Positions 6,541-13,499 are shown, counted from the first letter of the stretch. The stretch is 17,923 bases of DNA from Methanomicrobiales archaeon (GCA_012523385.1 JAAYIO010000033.1:1-17923); one strand, 5' to 3'. Made by a program: numbers and translations. Notes: generated from the letters alone by a model not told the origin.

Positions 6541-8298
6541 TTATCGGTAAAATCTCACCGGATCCGTTTCAACATCAATAATTGTCGGGCAATTATTTTC
6601 CATTGCCTCGATGACGGCATTTTTAAGTTCGGCAGGTTCTGTTACCCGAATTCCCTTTCCCCCGCAGACGGTTGCGTATGCCGCGAAATCGGGGTTATAG
6701 AGATCGGTGCCATAGTTCGGATACTCTTCCATCATCTGTTCCACCTGTATCATGCCCAGTTCGTGGTTATTCAGAATAATGACGGTCATGGGCAGATGGT
6801 ATTTCACCGCAGTGACAAAGTCAGACATCGCCATGGAAAATCCTCCGTCACCCGTGATGCAGAAGACCTGTTTTTCCGGACAGGCAAGTTTTGCTGCAAT
6901 AGCGCCCGGAAAACCAAATCCCATTGCACCCAGGTACCCTGACATGACAAACCGCTGGTTTTTCATCCGGAAGTTTCTGCCAAACCACCATTGGTGTTCA
7001 CCTACATCAAGTGAGATAATGGCATCTTCAGGAATAACTTCTGACAGGATTTTCATGATGTACGGGGGCCGGATGGGCTTTTTGGTTTTATCCGCTTCCT
7101 CGTTCCGTCGTCTGTCCCACTCCGCTTTCATGGCGGTTATTTTCTCTTGGTTTTTTTCTGTCGTGCGTTTTTTTATCAACGGGTCCAGAGCGGTGAGAAC
7201 CAAACCGACATCCCCCCAGAGAGGTGTTGATTTGGGAGATATACCCAGTTTTACGGGGTCAATATCGATTTGAAGGATAGGTATTTTGAGCGGGACGTTC
7301 GTGTGTTTGGAAAATCCCACCCCAAGGGTGATCAGCAGATCAGCCTCATCGACCCATTCCCGTGCCGCGGGCGTTCCCACATTGCCCAGTATCCCCAGAT
7401 TCCAGGGATGGTTGTCCGGTAACATTCCTTTTGCACGGAAGGTGGTGATGATGGGTGCGCCTATCTTGTCTGCGAGGGTTGCGATGTGTTCCGGATAGTT
7501 AAATGCCCCCCATCCTGCAATGATCGTGGGATTTTTGGCCGCATTGACCATCTCTGCAGCACGTGCGATAGTGGCAAAATCCGGTAATATAAAAGAATCC
7601 GTGCACGTCTCTCTCTGACACTTTTTGACATCAAGAGGCATCTTTTGGATATTGTTTGGCACGGACAACTGAGCGACCCCTTTGTGGAGGGTAGCGTATT
7701 TCAGGGCGCGGGTGAGGAGGAGCACGGTCTGGTCGCGGTCATAGATGGTATTGTTATAAACGGAAATGGGGCGGAAGAATGCATCCTGATCGATCTCCTG
7801 AAAACCGCCCGGCCCCGAATACTGTGCTTCAACCTGTCCGTTGATGGATATGACTGATGCATGATCTTCCTTTGCGTCATACAATCCTGTTGCTAAGTTG
7901 GTCGCACCGGGGCCCGCAATGGTCAGGCAGGCAGCAATTTTTCCGGTCAGTTTGTTATATGCCGATGCGGCCATTGCCGCGTTCTCTTCATGGCGGACAA
8001 CGATATACCGCACCGCATCGTTTTTCCGGATGGCATCCACCAGTCCCAGAGATGATGTGCCCGGCAGACCAAAGATCAGGGTGACGCCCCATGCCACGAG
8101 TTCAGAGATGATGACATCTGACACGGTTGTAATGGCTGATGTATGCACATCAGTCTCATCAATTCGCTCAAACGCATCTTTTCCTGCACCACAGACCGGA
8201 CATTTCCACGTCAGCGGCAGATCGGTGAAAGGAACTTTTGATGCGGTTTCAGATTCATTGTAGATGTAGCCACATACCTTGCATTTCCATGATGACAT
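6541..8298 (-). CDS. Rubredoxin domain fused to a TPP-dependent pyruvate oxidase/acetolactate synthase-like enzyme
   Basis: A 585-aa fusion. Residues 1-45 form a rubredoxin: CKVCGYIYN and CPVCGAGKDAF give the four iron ligands Cys6, Cys9, Cys33 and Cys36. From about residue 57 follows a complete three-domain TPP enzyme: ELVAWGVTLIFGLPG, RHEENAAMAA with the cofactor-activating Glu104, TIAGPGATN, a middle domain (IIAGWGAF, ILGNVGTPAA), and the TPP/Mg motif GDGGFSM ending in NN (residues 483-511). The family decarboxylates pyruvate or related 2-oxoacids. The C-terminal part (NPDFAAYATVCGGKGIRV) resembles pyruvate oxidase more than the large subunit of biosynthetic acetolactate synthase, and no regulatory subunit gene is adjacent. 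The attached rubredoxin implies one-electron transfer, but substrate and acceptor are not known from sequence. GAGGAAG precedes the ATG. Confidence 0.88.
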   Translation of the reverse strand: MSSWKCKVCGYIYNESETASKVPFTDLPLTWKCPVCGAGKDAFERIDETDVHTSAITTVSDVIISELVAWGVTLIFGLPGTSSLGLVDAIRKNDAVRYIVVRHEENAAMAASAYNKLTGKIAACLTIAGPGATNLATGLYDAKEDHASVISINGQVEAQYSGPGGFQEIDQDAFFRPISVYNNTIYDRDQTVLLLTRALKYATLHKGVAQLSVPNNIQKMPLDVKKCQRETCTDSFILPDFATIARAAEMVNAAKNPTIIAGWGAFNYPEHIATLADKIGAPIITTFRAKGMLPDNHPWNLGILGNVGTPAAREWVDEADLLITLGVGFSKHTNVPLKIPILQIDIDPVKLGISPKSTPLWGDVGLVLTALDPLIKKRTTEKNQEKITAMKAEWDRRRNEEADKTKKPIRPPYIMKILSEVIPEDAIISLDVGEHQWWFGRNFRMKNQRFVMSGYLGAMGFGFPGAIAAKLACPEKQVFCITGDGGFSMAMSDFVTAVKYHLPMTVIILNNHELGMIQVEQMMEEYPNYGTDLYNPDFAAYATVCGGKGIRVTEPAELKNAVIEAMENNCPTIIDVETDPVRFYR

Positions 8299-8337
8299 AT
8301 TCTTCCTCGAAAGTATGTCACTCCATTATCTCTTGTA

Positions 8338-8348
8338 AATAAAAAAGG
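8338..8348 (-). terminator. T-tract terminator after the 102-aa gene
   Basis: On the minus strand TCCCTTTTTTATTTAC follows the stop at 8387 by about 40 nt. No strong hairpin is seen. The same stretch may contribute to the promoter of the next gene. Confidence 0.35.
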
Positions 8349-8386
8349 GACCCCTCTCATGGAAGGGATGCTGATAGTTCTCGCGG

Positions 8387-8695
8387 TTATTCTGATGCAA
8401 ATGGTTGTGTTTCAAGCATGAGATTGCCAAATACAACCTTCTCAAGGATCTGGGCCACGTATTTCATTTTCTGCATCTCATCACTGTTTACATAGCGGTG
8501 AATATCCGCATATACCTGAAGCCGCACGAGTCCGAAACGGAAGTGATCGGCGTCGGTTTCATTCAGCTCCATCGCTTTGAGGTATATTGGTTCAATTAGC
8601 AGAGGAAATTCATCAATGTTTTCAAGACAGGGAATAAGCATCTGGTATATCTCAAGTGCCTCTCCATTCCCGGTCATAAGGCTGTCATAATCCAT
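8387..8695 (-). CDS. Small acidic protein of unknown function
   Basis: A 102-aa protein I do not recognise. It is rich in acidic and hydrophobic residues, has no membrane segment, signal peptide or Cys cluster (a single Cys near residue 24), and looks mainly helical (LLIEPIYLKAMELNETDADHF, split at residue 33-53, then DEMQKMKYVAQILEKVV). The start at 8695 has a good ribosome binding site, AGAGGAATAG, about 8 nt upstream, which supports it being a real gene. It lies about 84 bp after the Mrp-family ATPase in the same direction, so the two may be co-transcribed. No function can be proposed. Confidence 0.7.
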   Translation of the reverse strand: MDYDSLMTGNGEALEIYQMLIPCLENIDEFPLLIEPIYLKAMELNETDADHFRFGLVRLQVYADIHRYVNSDEMQKMKYVAQILEKVVFGNLMLETQPFASE

Positions 8696-8779
8696 GGAAT
8701 ACTATTCCTCTGTCTACGATGTTATTCGTTTCTGACCGTAATATTGGCAGGTATCATTATGGATGCGGAAAAAGTGGGG

Positions 8780-9676
8780 TTATTTTTTGATTTCTTTGAG
8801 AATGTTGTCCATGACCGCGTCAACATGTTCCCATGTGATCCGGTGCTGTTCATCTCCTTCTTTTCTGATGATAAACGGCCGGCCTTCATCGCCTGCTTTG
8901 CGCATCTCAGGGTCGAGAGGGATTGTGCCGAGGAAGGGGATGTTGAGTTTTTCTGCAGCTTTCTTCCCGCCACCCTCTCCAAAGAGGTCAATTGGCTCAC
9001 CACAGTGCGGACAGACCATTCCGCTCATGTTTTCAATGATTCCAATGACGCGCAGATCAAGCTGCTGAATAAATTTGACCGCCTTTATTGAATCCAGCAC
9101 AGCGACATCCTGAGGTGTTGTGACAATCACTGCCCCATCGATGTTGGGAGCGAGCTGTGCAATAGCCAGTGCTTCGTCACCGGTGCCGGGCGGAAGGTCA
9201 ACAACGAGATATTCCATATCCCCCCAGTTCACGTCTTCCAGGAACTGTTTGATTGCGGTAAATTTCATGGGGCCACGCCAGACAACCGGGCTTGTTGTGT
9301 CCGGGAGTAAAAAGGCCATGGATACAACGCCCAGATTTCCGGTGAGGCGAACGGGTTCTATCGTCTTTCCGTCCCGTGATTCAAGTCGCTTGTCTTCAAG
9401 ACCCAGCATCTTGGGGATATTTGGCCCGTGAATGTCAAGATCAACAATACCGGTGTTATATCCTTTGTTTGCAAGGGACATCGCAAGGTTTGTTGCAACC
9501 GTGCTCTTTCCAACGCCACCCTTGCCGGAAAGAACGAGAATGATATGTTTTACATCGATCTTTACTTTTTCAATCCCGTGGGCTTTCTTAGCTGGGTCAT
9601 CACACGTGGATGCGGTAGAGCATGATGAACAGTTTCCATCACATGCCGGTTCTGCTTTTTTGGTATTCTCAGTCAT
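8780..9676 (-). CDS. mrp: Mrp/NBP35-family Fe-S cluster carrier ATPase
   Basis: A deviant P-loop ATPase (298 aa from ATG 9676) that carries and delivers Fe-S clusters to apoproteins in the cytoplasm. Visible features: an N-terminal Cys cluster like eukaryotic NBP35 (CDGNCSSCSTASTC), the Walker A motif SGKGGVGKST, the switch sequence DLDIHGPNIPKMLG, Walker B-like VVDLPPGTGDEAL, and the cluster-bridging CxxC in MVCPHCGEP. ATG 9676 is chosen over the GTG nine bases upstream because AGGTGA sits 7 nt before the ATG and overlaps that GTG. A TATA box lies at 9703-9711. The window also encodes rubredoxin and radical SAM proteins, which fit a cell with heavy Fe-S demand. Confidence 0.94.
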   Translation of the reverse strand: MTENTKKAEPACDGNCSSCSTASTCDDPAKKAHGIEKVKIDVKHIILVLSGKGGVGKSTVATNLAMSLANKGYNTGIVDLDIHGPNIPKMLGLEDKRLESRDGKTIEPVRLTGNLGVVSMAFLLPDTTSPVVWRGPMKFTAIKQFLEDVNWGDMEYLVVDLPPGTGDEALAIAQLAPNIDGAVIVTTPQDVAVLDSIKAVKFIQQLDLRVIGIIENMSGMVCPHCGEPIDLFGEGGGKKAAEKLNIPFLGTIPLDPEMRKAGDEGRPFIIRKEGDEQHRITWEHVDAVMDNILKEIKK

Positions 9677-9702
9677 AGTATTCACCTAACTTATTCCTTG
9701 TA

Positions 9703-9711
9703 CTATATATC
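9703..9711 (-). promoter_or_regulatory. TATA box of the Mrp-family ATPase gene
   Basis: The minus strand reads GATATATAGT, about 30 bp upstream of the ATG at 9676, predicting transcript start close to the AGGTGA ribosome binding site. A second TATA-like CTATATATGG lies at 9758-9767, and between them is an inverted repeat, GAATGA-N6-TCATTC (9727-9744). Confidence 0.55.
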
Positions 9712-9819
9712 TCTCATCTGAAGTATGAATGATTTCTTTCATTCGTCCTGCATTAACCTATATATGGTTCCAATATTCTGGTGGATATATTTGCGCATTT
9801 TCTGTGGGTATGCTGGTGT

Positions 9820-10686
9820 CTACTTTGTTTTTGTGGTCTGAACGTTGTCTAAGTCAATGACGGGTTTGATATCCAGTACCGGGGTATGATTGATGGCGTC
9901 GAGTCCGCGGACGGTTAACACTGTTCCCCGGACCTGCACGAGATCAACCACATCAAGAGCAATGGGATTCGGGCGTCCCGGTGATCGGATGGCAAAAACG
10001 CCCCGCTCTTCGCGTTGTCCGGGTGGTGTTGCCCTGAGAATGGAACGCTCTGCTTTGTTAAACCAGCAGAGCACAACGAGGTGGGTGCATTTCTCAATGG
10101 TGTGCAATGCATCCGCATACTCGGGAAAGATATGAATCTCAGCAAGTTCTTCTGAAAGCCGTCCCTGCCGGGGTGCATCCTTTAATCCGGTATAGGATGA
10201 CCTGACAATTCCCACTGGTCTGAGGCAAATTTCGTCTCTGTCAAATATCTCAGGTACGGGTATCTTGTCCCCTTTTTTTACCCGGTCCAGTGTTTCATTG
10301 CACATCTTGTCTACGATGGCAATGTTTCTGTCAGAGCGCGGTACATTGGTAAAAGAAACCGAATCGAATGCCTTGATGATGCCTGTCGCTTTCATATACA
10401 GCTGTCTCAGGCAGCTGTCTCTGACCTTGTATTCACCTTTCAGTTGACGAACAACAAGTTCGCTATCAGAGTAGAGAATGATCTTTTTGAACCCCTTTTC
10501 TGCGGCATCTGACAGTGCATTGATAATCGCGAAATATTCTGCCTGATTATTGGTCGCATACCCACAGAATTCGGTTTTTTTGGCAACAACCGTTCCGTTA
10601 TTCAGTATCATATAGGCCCACGCTGAATCTCCCGGGTTTCCGCGTGAGGCTCCATCCGTATATATGATTACAGAGGCATCCTTCAT
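9820..10686 (-). CDS. Ribonuclease HI fused to a TrmO-type tRNA (t6A37) methyltransferase
   Basis: A 288-aa two-domain protein. The N-terminal half is RNase HI: YTDGASRGNPG with Asp11, NNQAEY with Glu50, YSDSELVV with Asp74, and Asp126 in the final helix (IAIVDKM) complete the DEDD metal site; it would cleave RNA in RNA-DNA hybrids. From about residue 153 the UPF0066/TrmO domain follows, with GRLSEELAEIHIF, GVFAIRSPGRPNPIAL and LDAINHTPVLDIKP. TrmO uses S-adenosylmethionine to N6-methylate t6A37 of certain tRNAs. ATG 10686 is preferred over the TTG at 10704, since a TATA-like TAATTAAAC near 10716 predicts a start of transcription around 10690. The gene ends with TAG. Both domains keep their key residues. 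Confidence 0.9.
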   Translation of the reverse strand: MKDASVIIYTDGASRGNPGDSAWAYMILNNGTVVAKKTEFCGYATNNQAEYFAIINALSDAAEKGFKKIILYSDSELVVRQLKGEYKVRDSCLRQLYMKATGIIKAFDSVSFTNVPRSDRNIAIVDKMCNETLDRVKKGDKIPVPEIFDRDEICLRPVGIVRSSYTGLKDAPRQGRLSEELAEIHIFPEYADALHTIEKCTHLVVLCWFNKAERSILRATPPGQREERGVFAIRSPGRPNPIALDVVDLVQVRGTVLTVRGLDAINHTPVLDIKPVIDLDNVQTTKTK

Positions 10687-10753
10687 ACCCAGAGGTATCG
10701 TCAAACAAGATGTTTAATTATCGGACTTGTGTCTGTCTGTGTGGAATCGAGTG

Positions 10754-10774
10754 AAAAAAAGGTGATCGTCTCAC
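10754..10774 (-). terminator. Terminator of the HTH regulator operon
   Basis: On the minus strand a short stem (GTGA-gacga-TCAC) is followed by C and seven T. It lies about 55 bp past the stop of the second regulator gene and just upstream of the RNase HI-TrmO promoter. Confidence 0.55.
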
Positions 10775-10829
10775 TGCCGGAGAGATCTGAATTGTATTTG
10801 GATTAGGTGGACACCCGAAGAATGGTTAT

Positions 10830-11141
10830 TTATTTATTTTTTCTGTGCACGCACCTGCAGATATCACAGATCGTCACTCTTCTGTCGCCGTTTATAAGCG
10901 CCCATGTCCACTGGTCAATGACTTCGTTTAAATCATCTGATATCTCCATGCATCTGCATCCCCGTTTTCTGCTGACGTACTGACAAACTGCCGCGGGGGT
11001 GAGACCCATATATCCTGCAACACATTTCTGAGAAAGTCCTCGTTCCGTTACCATTCTGGATACCACTTCAGCGCGTATCTGCGGAAGATACTGGCGGACG
11101 ATTTCATCACAAATCATTATGTCGCAGGACGGCGGGTTCAT
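10830..11141 (-). CDS. Cys-rich XRE-like HTH transcriptional regulator
   Basis: A 103-aa protein with an XRE-type helix-turn-helix at residues 35-60 (GLSQKCVAGYMGLTPAAVCQ). It contains nine Cys: two near the N-terminus (Cys6, Cys11), two inside the HTH (Cys40, Cys53), a CRC pair (62, 64) and a C-terminal CDICRC group (92, 95, 97). It resembles the archaeal COG2522 group of HTH proteins, which often end in such Cys. The arrangement could bind an Fe-S cluster or zinc, making DNA binding redox- or metal-sensitive; that is inference. Its ATG overlaps the TGA of the upstream winged-helix gene by 4 bp, so the two are translated as a pair and may act together. Confidence 0.8.
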   Translation of the reverse strand: MNPPSCDIMICDEIVRQYLPQIRAEVVSRMVTERGLSQKCVAGYMGLTPAAVCQYVSRKRGCRCMEISDDLNEVIDQWTWALINGDRRVTICDICRCVHRKNK

Positions 11142-11404
11142 GCAGTTGCCTTTTGCGCGTCATCAGACCTGGTGACGTCCTTGATCTGATAGAGAACCTG
11201 ACGGGCGTCTCTGAAATTAAATTTCTCGATGAGAAGCTCATTCTCTTTTAATTTTTTAATGGCATACCTGATCGTACGCGGTGAGATGTCTATCTCCTCG
11301 GTGACCTGTTTGAATGTCCGTTGCTTTCCATCCTCGAGAAGGGTTAACACCCGCTTTGAAGAGGGGGGCAGCCGTGCGTTGTTAACGGTGTTAATTTCTT
11401 GCAT
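11138..11404 (-). CDS. Small winged-helix transcriptional regulator, probably autoregulated
   Basis: An 88-aa MarR/ArsR-like winged-helix protein. Residues about 16-72 form the DNA-binding unit: SKRVLTLLEDGKQRTFKQV, then the recognition helix ISPRTIRYAIKKLKENELL, then the wing FNFRDARQVLYQI. There is no separate effector domain and no Cys, so it probably dimerises and responds through a partner or a bound ligand. It begins directly at the expected transcription start (leaderless). Two palindromic sites lie at 11413-11427 and 11381-11395, the second inside its own first codons. It overlaps the following Cys-rich HTH gene. The target sequence ATTAACGCCGTTAAT is proposed from position, not proven. 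Confidence 0.82.
   Translation of the reverse strand: MQEINTVNNARLPPSSKRVLTLLEDGKQRTFKQVTEEIDISPRTIRYAIKKLKENELLIEKFNFRDARQVLYQIKDVTRSDDAQKATA
11381..11395. promoter_or_regulatory. Palindromic operator, variant copy inside regulator start
   Basis: GTTAACGGTGTTAAT; its reverse complement matches ATTAACGCCGTTAAT at 13 of 15 positions, keeping TTAAC-N3-GTTAA. Its centre is 32 bp from that of the upstream site, about three helical turns. Confidence 0.5.
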
Positions 11405-11412
11405 GCTATCTA

Positions 11413-11427
11413 ATTAACGCCGTTAAT
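11413..11427. promoter_or_regulatory. Palindromic operator over the regulator promoter
   Basis: ATTAACGCCGTTAAT, an odd-centred palindrome with 7-bp arms, lies between the TATA box and the predicted transcription start of the winged-helix gene, where a bound dimer would block initiation. The same 15 bp occur at 6417-6431. Confidence 0.65.
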
Positions 11428-11435
11428 ATATATAG
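11426..11435 (-). promoter_or_regulatory. TATA box of the HTH regulator operon
   Basis: The minus strand reads CTATATATAT, about 25 bp before ATG 11404, predicting a leaderless mRNA. Its downstream edge touches the operator. Confidence 0.6.
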
Positions 11436-11650
11436 TTGTCGTGACAATGCCTGACACAAAACACGGTTTTTTTCTAAATCCTGCGGTTAATTTCGTTTTT
11501 TTGGTGATGTGGGCGAACTCCCCTCCTTCGCTATCCTCTTAAAACGGCATATCGGTATACGTCACGAAGTGCAGGAAGAGGTAATCCGGCAGGCTGAAAA
11601 TAGGTACAGGAAAACACACCTTTAATTCCGGGAGGGGAAAACAGATACCT
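11436..11650. other. 215-bp gap upstream of the 64-aa membrane protein gene
   Basis: No gene or RNA family is recognised. It holds T-rich runs near 11467 and 11494, a 31-codon plus-strand frame at 11447 with no family resemblance, and a purine-rich GGGAGGGG at 11630-11637 that may be the ribosome binding site for the next gene, though its spacing is somewhat long. Confidence 0.4.
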
Positions 11651-11845
11651 ATGGTTAGTCTCGACAGAATAGAATTAGGTAAACTTTTTGTTTCTGTTGG
11701 TGCCGGAATAATCGCGGGGAATGTGACGCGGGGATATTTTGGGGATCAGATCATCAGTCTCTTCGTGATGGTTGGTGTTCTGTTCGGTGTCTATACTGCA
11801 CTCGACCTCGCAGATCGTGCATACATGCGTACGCATACCAAATAG
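11651..11845 (+). CDS. Small membrane protein of unknown function
   Basis: A 64-aa protein starting MVSLDRIELGKLF. It has a clear transmembrane helix at about residues 35-52 (ISLFVMVGVLFGVYTALD) and a weaker Gly-rich hydrophobic stretch at 12-27 (LFVSVGAGIIAGNVT), suggesting a helical hairpin, with a charged C-terminus (DRAYMRTHTK). The real-gene case rests on this consistent membrane pattern and GGGAGGGG upstream. It ends in TAG; the following in-frame triplets run into the promoter of the next gene, so here TAG behaves as a true stop. I do not recognise the family. Confidence 0.6.
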   Translation: MVSLDRIELGKLFVSVGAGIIAGNVTRGYFGDQIISLFVMVGVLFGVYTALDLADRAYMRTHTK

Positions 11846-11958
11846 GTCTCTGATTTGTTCAGAGGTCCGCAAAACATGAAAAAAGTGTGTACATCTGCCC
11901 ATACTCCTTCCAAACCGGAATTTATTTGGACATTTACTGATTAAAGAGACATATTCGC

Positions 11959-12474
11959 ATGAAACAGGGATACATTCAGGTCTATACCGGAGACGGGAAA
12001 GGCAAGACAACAGCGGCTCTTGGTGTCAGCATTCGTTCTCTTGTGGCCGGGCACCGGGTCTATTTTGCTCAGTTTATCAAAGGAATTCAGACGGGAGAAC
12101 TCTCTCTTCCCGAAGCGTTCCCGGAATTTACCATTGTCCAGTACGGAATGGGCCGGTTCATTGACGGACGTCCGGATGAGTGTGATGTCTCTGCTGCCCG
12201 CGAAGGACTGGCGTCCTGTGCTGATGTACTCAAGTCCGGAGCATATGATCTGGTGGTCTTGGATGAAATCAATGTGGCGCTCCATTATGGCATGGTTGAG
12301 GTGTCTGAGGTGATCGCTGCCCTCGCGGGCAGGGCTCCTCACGTTGATGTGATCTGCACCGGCAGGTATGCTCCGCCTGAATTAATTGACGCATCTGATC
12401 TCACAACCGAGATGAAAAAGATAAAACATTATTATGCGGCCGGTGTGCGGGCCCGCAAAGGTATTGAGTTTTAA
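11959..12474 (+). CDS. cobO: Cob(I)alamin adenosyltransferase, CobA/CobO type
   Basis: A 171-aa P-loop protein that transfers the 5'-deoxyadenosyl group of ATP to the cobalt of reduced corrinoid, forming adenosylcobalamin or its precursor. Motifs: Walker A GDGKGKTT (11-18), Walker B-like VVLDEIN (Asp102, Glu103), TGRYAPPELIDASDLTTEM and the C-terminal KHYYAAGVRARKGIEF, the standard CobO ending. Methanogens need corrinoids for methyl transfer, and this step also serves salvage. A TATA-like TTTATTTG at 11921 predicts a roughly 10-nt leader. No cobalamin riboswitch is seen upstream. The gene stands apart from other cobamide genes in this window. Confidence 0.93.
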   Translation: MKQGYIQVYTGDGKGKTTAALGVSIRSLVAGHRVYFAQFIKGIQTGELSLPEAFPEFTIVQYGMGRFIDGRPDECDVSAAREGLASCADVLKSGAYDLVVLDEINVALHYGMVEVSEVIAALAGRAPHVDVICTGRYAPPELIDASDLTTEMKKIKHYYAAGVRARKGIEF

Positions 12475-12641
12475 TGTTGTTTTGATACCGCGGTATTGAA
12501 CCGGTATGGGTGCGTGCCAGCCGCACGGGTTCGGGGAATTTCCCCTGAACGGTATCTAAAGTGCAGGCACTGAGATATGCGATTTAGGTCGAGAGCTGGC
12601 AGAGATTTTGTTTCTTTCCTGCCACCCCTCTCTGGTGCCGC
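12475..12641. other. Inverted-repeat-rich convergent intergenic region
   Basis: Between the convergent cobO and TPR genes. It contains perfect inverted repeats ATACCGCGGTAT (12485-12496), GGGGAATTTCCCC (12533-12545) and AGTGCAGGCACT (12560-12571), and a longer-range pair TGGCAG/CTGCCA (12597-12624). They may act as terminators for both sides. No RNA family was recognised. Confidence 0.45.
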
Positions 12642-13463
12642 TCACTTCCTTTTTTGCAGGAACATCGCCCCGGCCCCGGCGACAAGAATGGCGACAGCGG
12701 CAATGATGATCAGGCCAGCCGGCGCCTTGTTTTCATCATAGAGTTTTTGAGCGGCGATGAGATTATCTTCCGGAGAAATTGCATCCGGGCTAAGAGCGAT
12801 ATATCCATCCGCTTCCGTTGCCTTGGTCAGGGTAATGACGGCATCCTCATATTTTTTCATTTTCATGAAGATCATTCCCTTGGTATTGAGATACAGCGCA
12901 TTATCTGGTTCCCGTGTAAGAGCGGTATTGATGGCAACCAGTGCATTTTGGGGGTCACCCTGTTTCAGGAGACCGGATGCAATGATATGGTATGCCGTGG
13001 CGTTCATCGCATCGAGTTCGAGTGCCTTTTCCGCATCAAGTCGTCCATTTTTATACTCACCAAGGGCGAGATAGGCGTATCCGCGGTTCAGGTACACCGC
13101 CGCGGTATCGGGTGCTTTTTCAACGGCAACGGAGGACGCAACGAGGGCCTGATCATATTTTCCCATCTTCCGGAGGGAATACCCCCATGTATACCAGACA
13201 TCCGCGGGTGCATTCTCATCATTATTGGTGATTATTTCTGCATACCCGGCGGCCCGTGGCCAGTTTCCTTCATCAAATGCCGTATTCATCGTTGCAATGG
13301 CTTTGGTGATGTTGATCTCAGCTGGTGCTGCGCTGAGACCGGGTTTGGCAGAAGCAGCGAGGGTCGGGTGAGCGGCGATGATGGCGAGCCCTGCGATGAA
13401 AAGAATGATGAGAAATGCGGTTTTTGTCGGGTTTGTGAAACCCGATACCCTCGATTTGTTCAT
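12642..13463 (-). CDS. Exported, membrane-anchored TPR-repeat protein
   Basis: A 273-aa protein. It begins with a basic leader and hydrophobic segment (about residues 15-37, TAFLIILFIAGLAIIAAH) that may be cleaved after an Ala-rich stretch (TLAASA). The body holds about four to five tetratricopeptide repeats, for example WYTWGYSLRKMGKYDQALVA, VYLNRGYAYLALGEY, AYHIIASGLLKQGDPQNALV and YLNTKGMIFMKMKKYEDAVI. A second transmembrane helix (about 247-268) and a positive tail QKRK form a C-terminal anchor. The TPR domain therefore probably faces outside the cytoplasmic membrane and scaffolds protein contacts. No partner is evident. Its promoter carries a TATA-like TATTTATT framed by an inverted repeat. 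Confidence 0.88.
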   Translation of the reverse strand: MNKSRVSGFTNPTKTAFLIILFIAGLAIIAAHPTLAASAKPGLSAAPAEINITKAIATMNTAFDEGNWPRAAGYAEIITNNDENAPADVWYTWGYSLRKMGKYDQALVASSVAVEKAPDTAAVYLNRGYAYLALGEYKNGRLDAEKALELDAMNATAYHIIASGLLKQGDPQNALVAINTALTREPDNALYLNTKGMIFMKMKKYEDAVITLTKATEADGYIALSPDAISPEDNLIAAQKLYDENKAPAGLIIIAAVAILVAGAGAMFLQKRK

Positions 13464-13469
13464 AGTGAT

Positions 13470-13499
13470 TCAGGTATACGAGGGAAAATAAATACCTGA
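13470..13499 (-). promoter_or_regulatory. TPR gene promoter framed by an inverted repeat
   Basis: TCAGGTAT and ATACCTGA (8-bp arms, 14-bp spacer) flank the TATA-like TATTTATT of the TPR gene, about 25 bp before its ATG. The arms repeat at a 22-bp interval, about two helical turns. Confidence 0.5.

Noticed and set aside
9820..9822. TAG of the RNase HI-TrmO gene as a possible pyrrolysine codon
   Set aside because: The TrmO domain is complete before it, and the short extension runs into the promoter region of the next gene.
12485..12571. Cobalamin riboswitch near cobO
   Set aside because: The repeats lie downstream of cobO, and no conserved B12-box arrangement is visible.
12654..13499. Long plus-strand frame of 281 codons opposite the TPR gene
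   Set aside because: It is the mirror of the TPR coding sequence; the minus strand shows clear repeats, signal and anchor segments.
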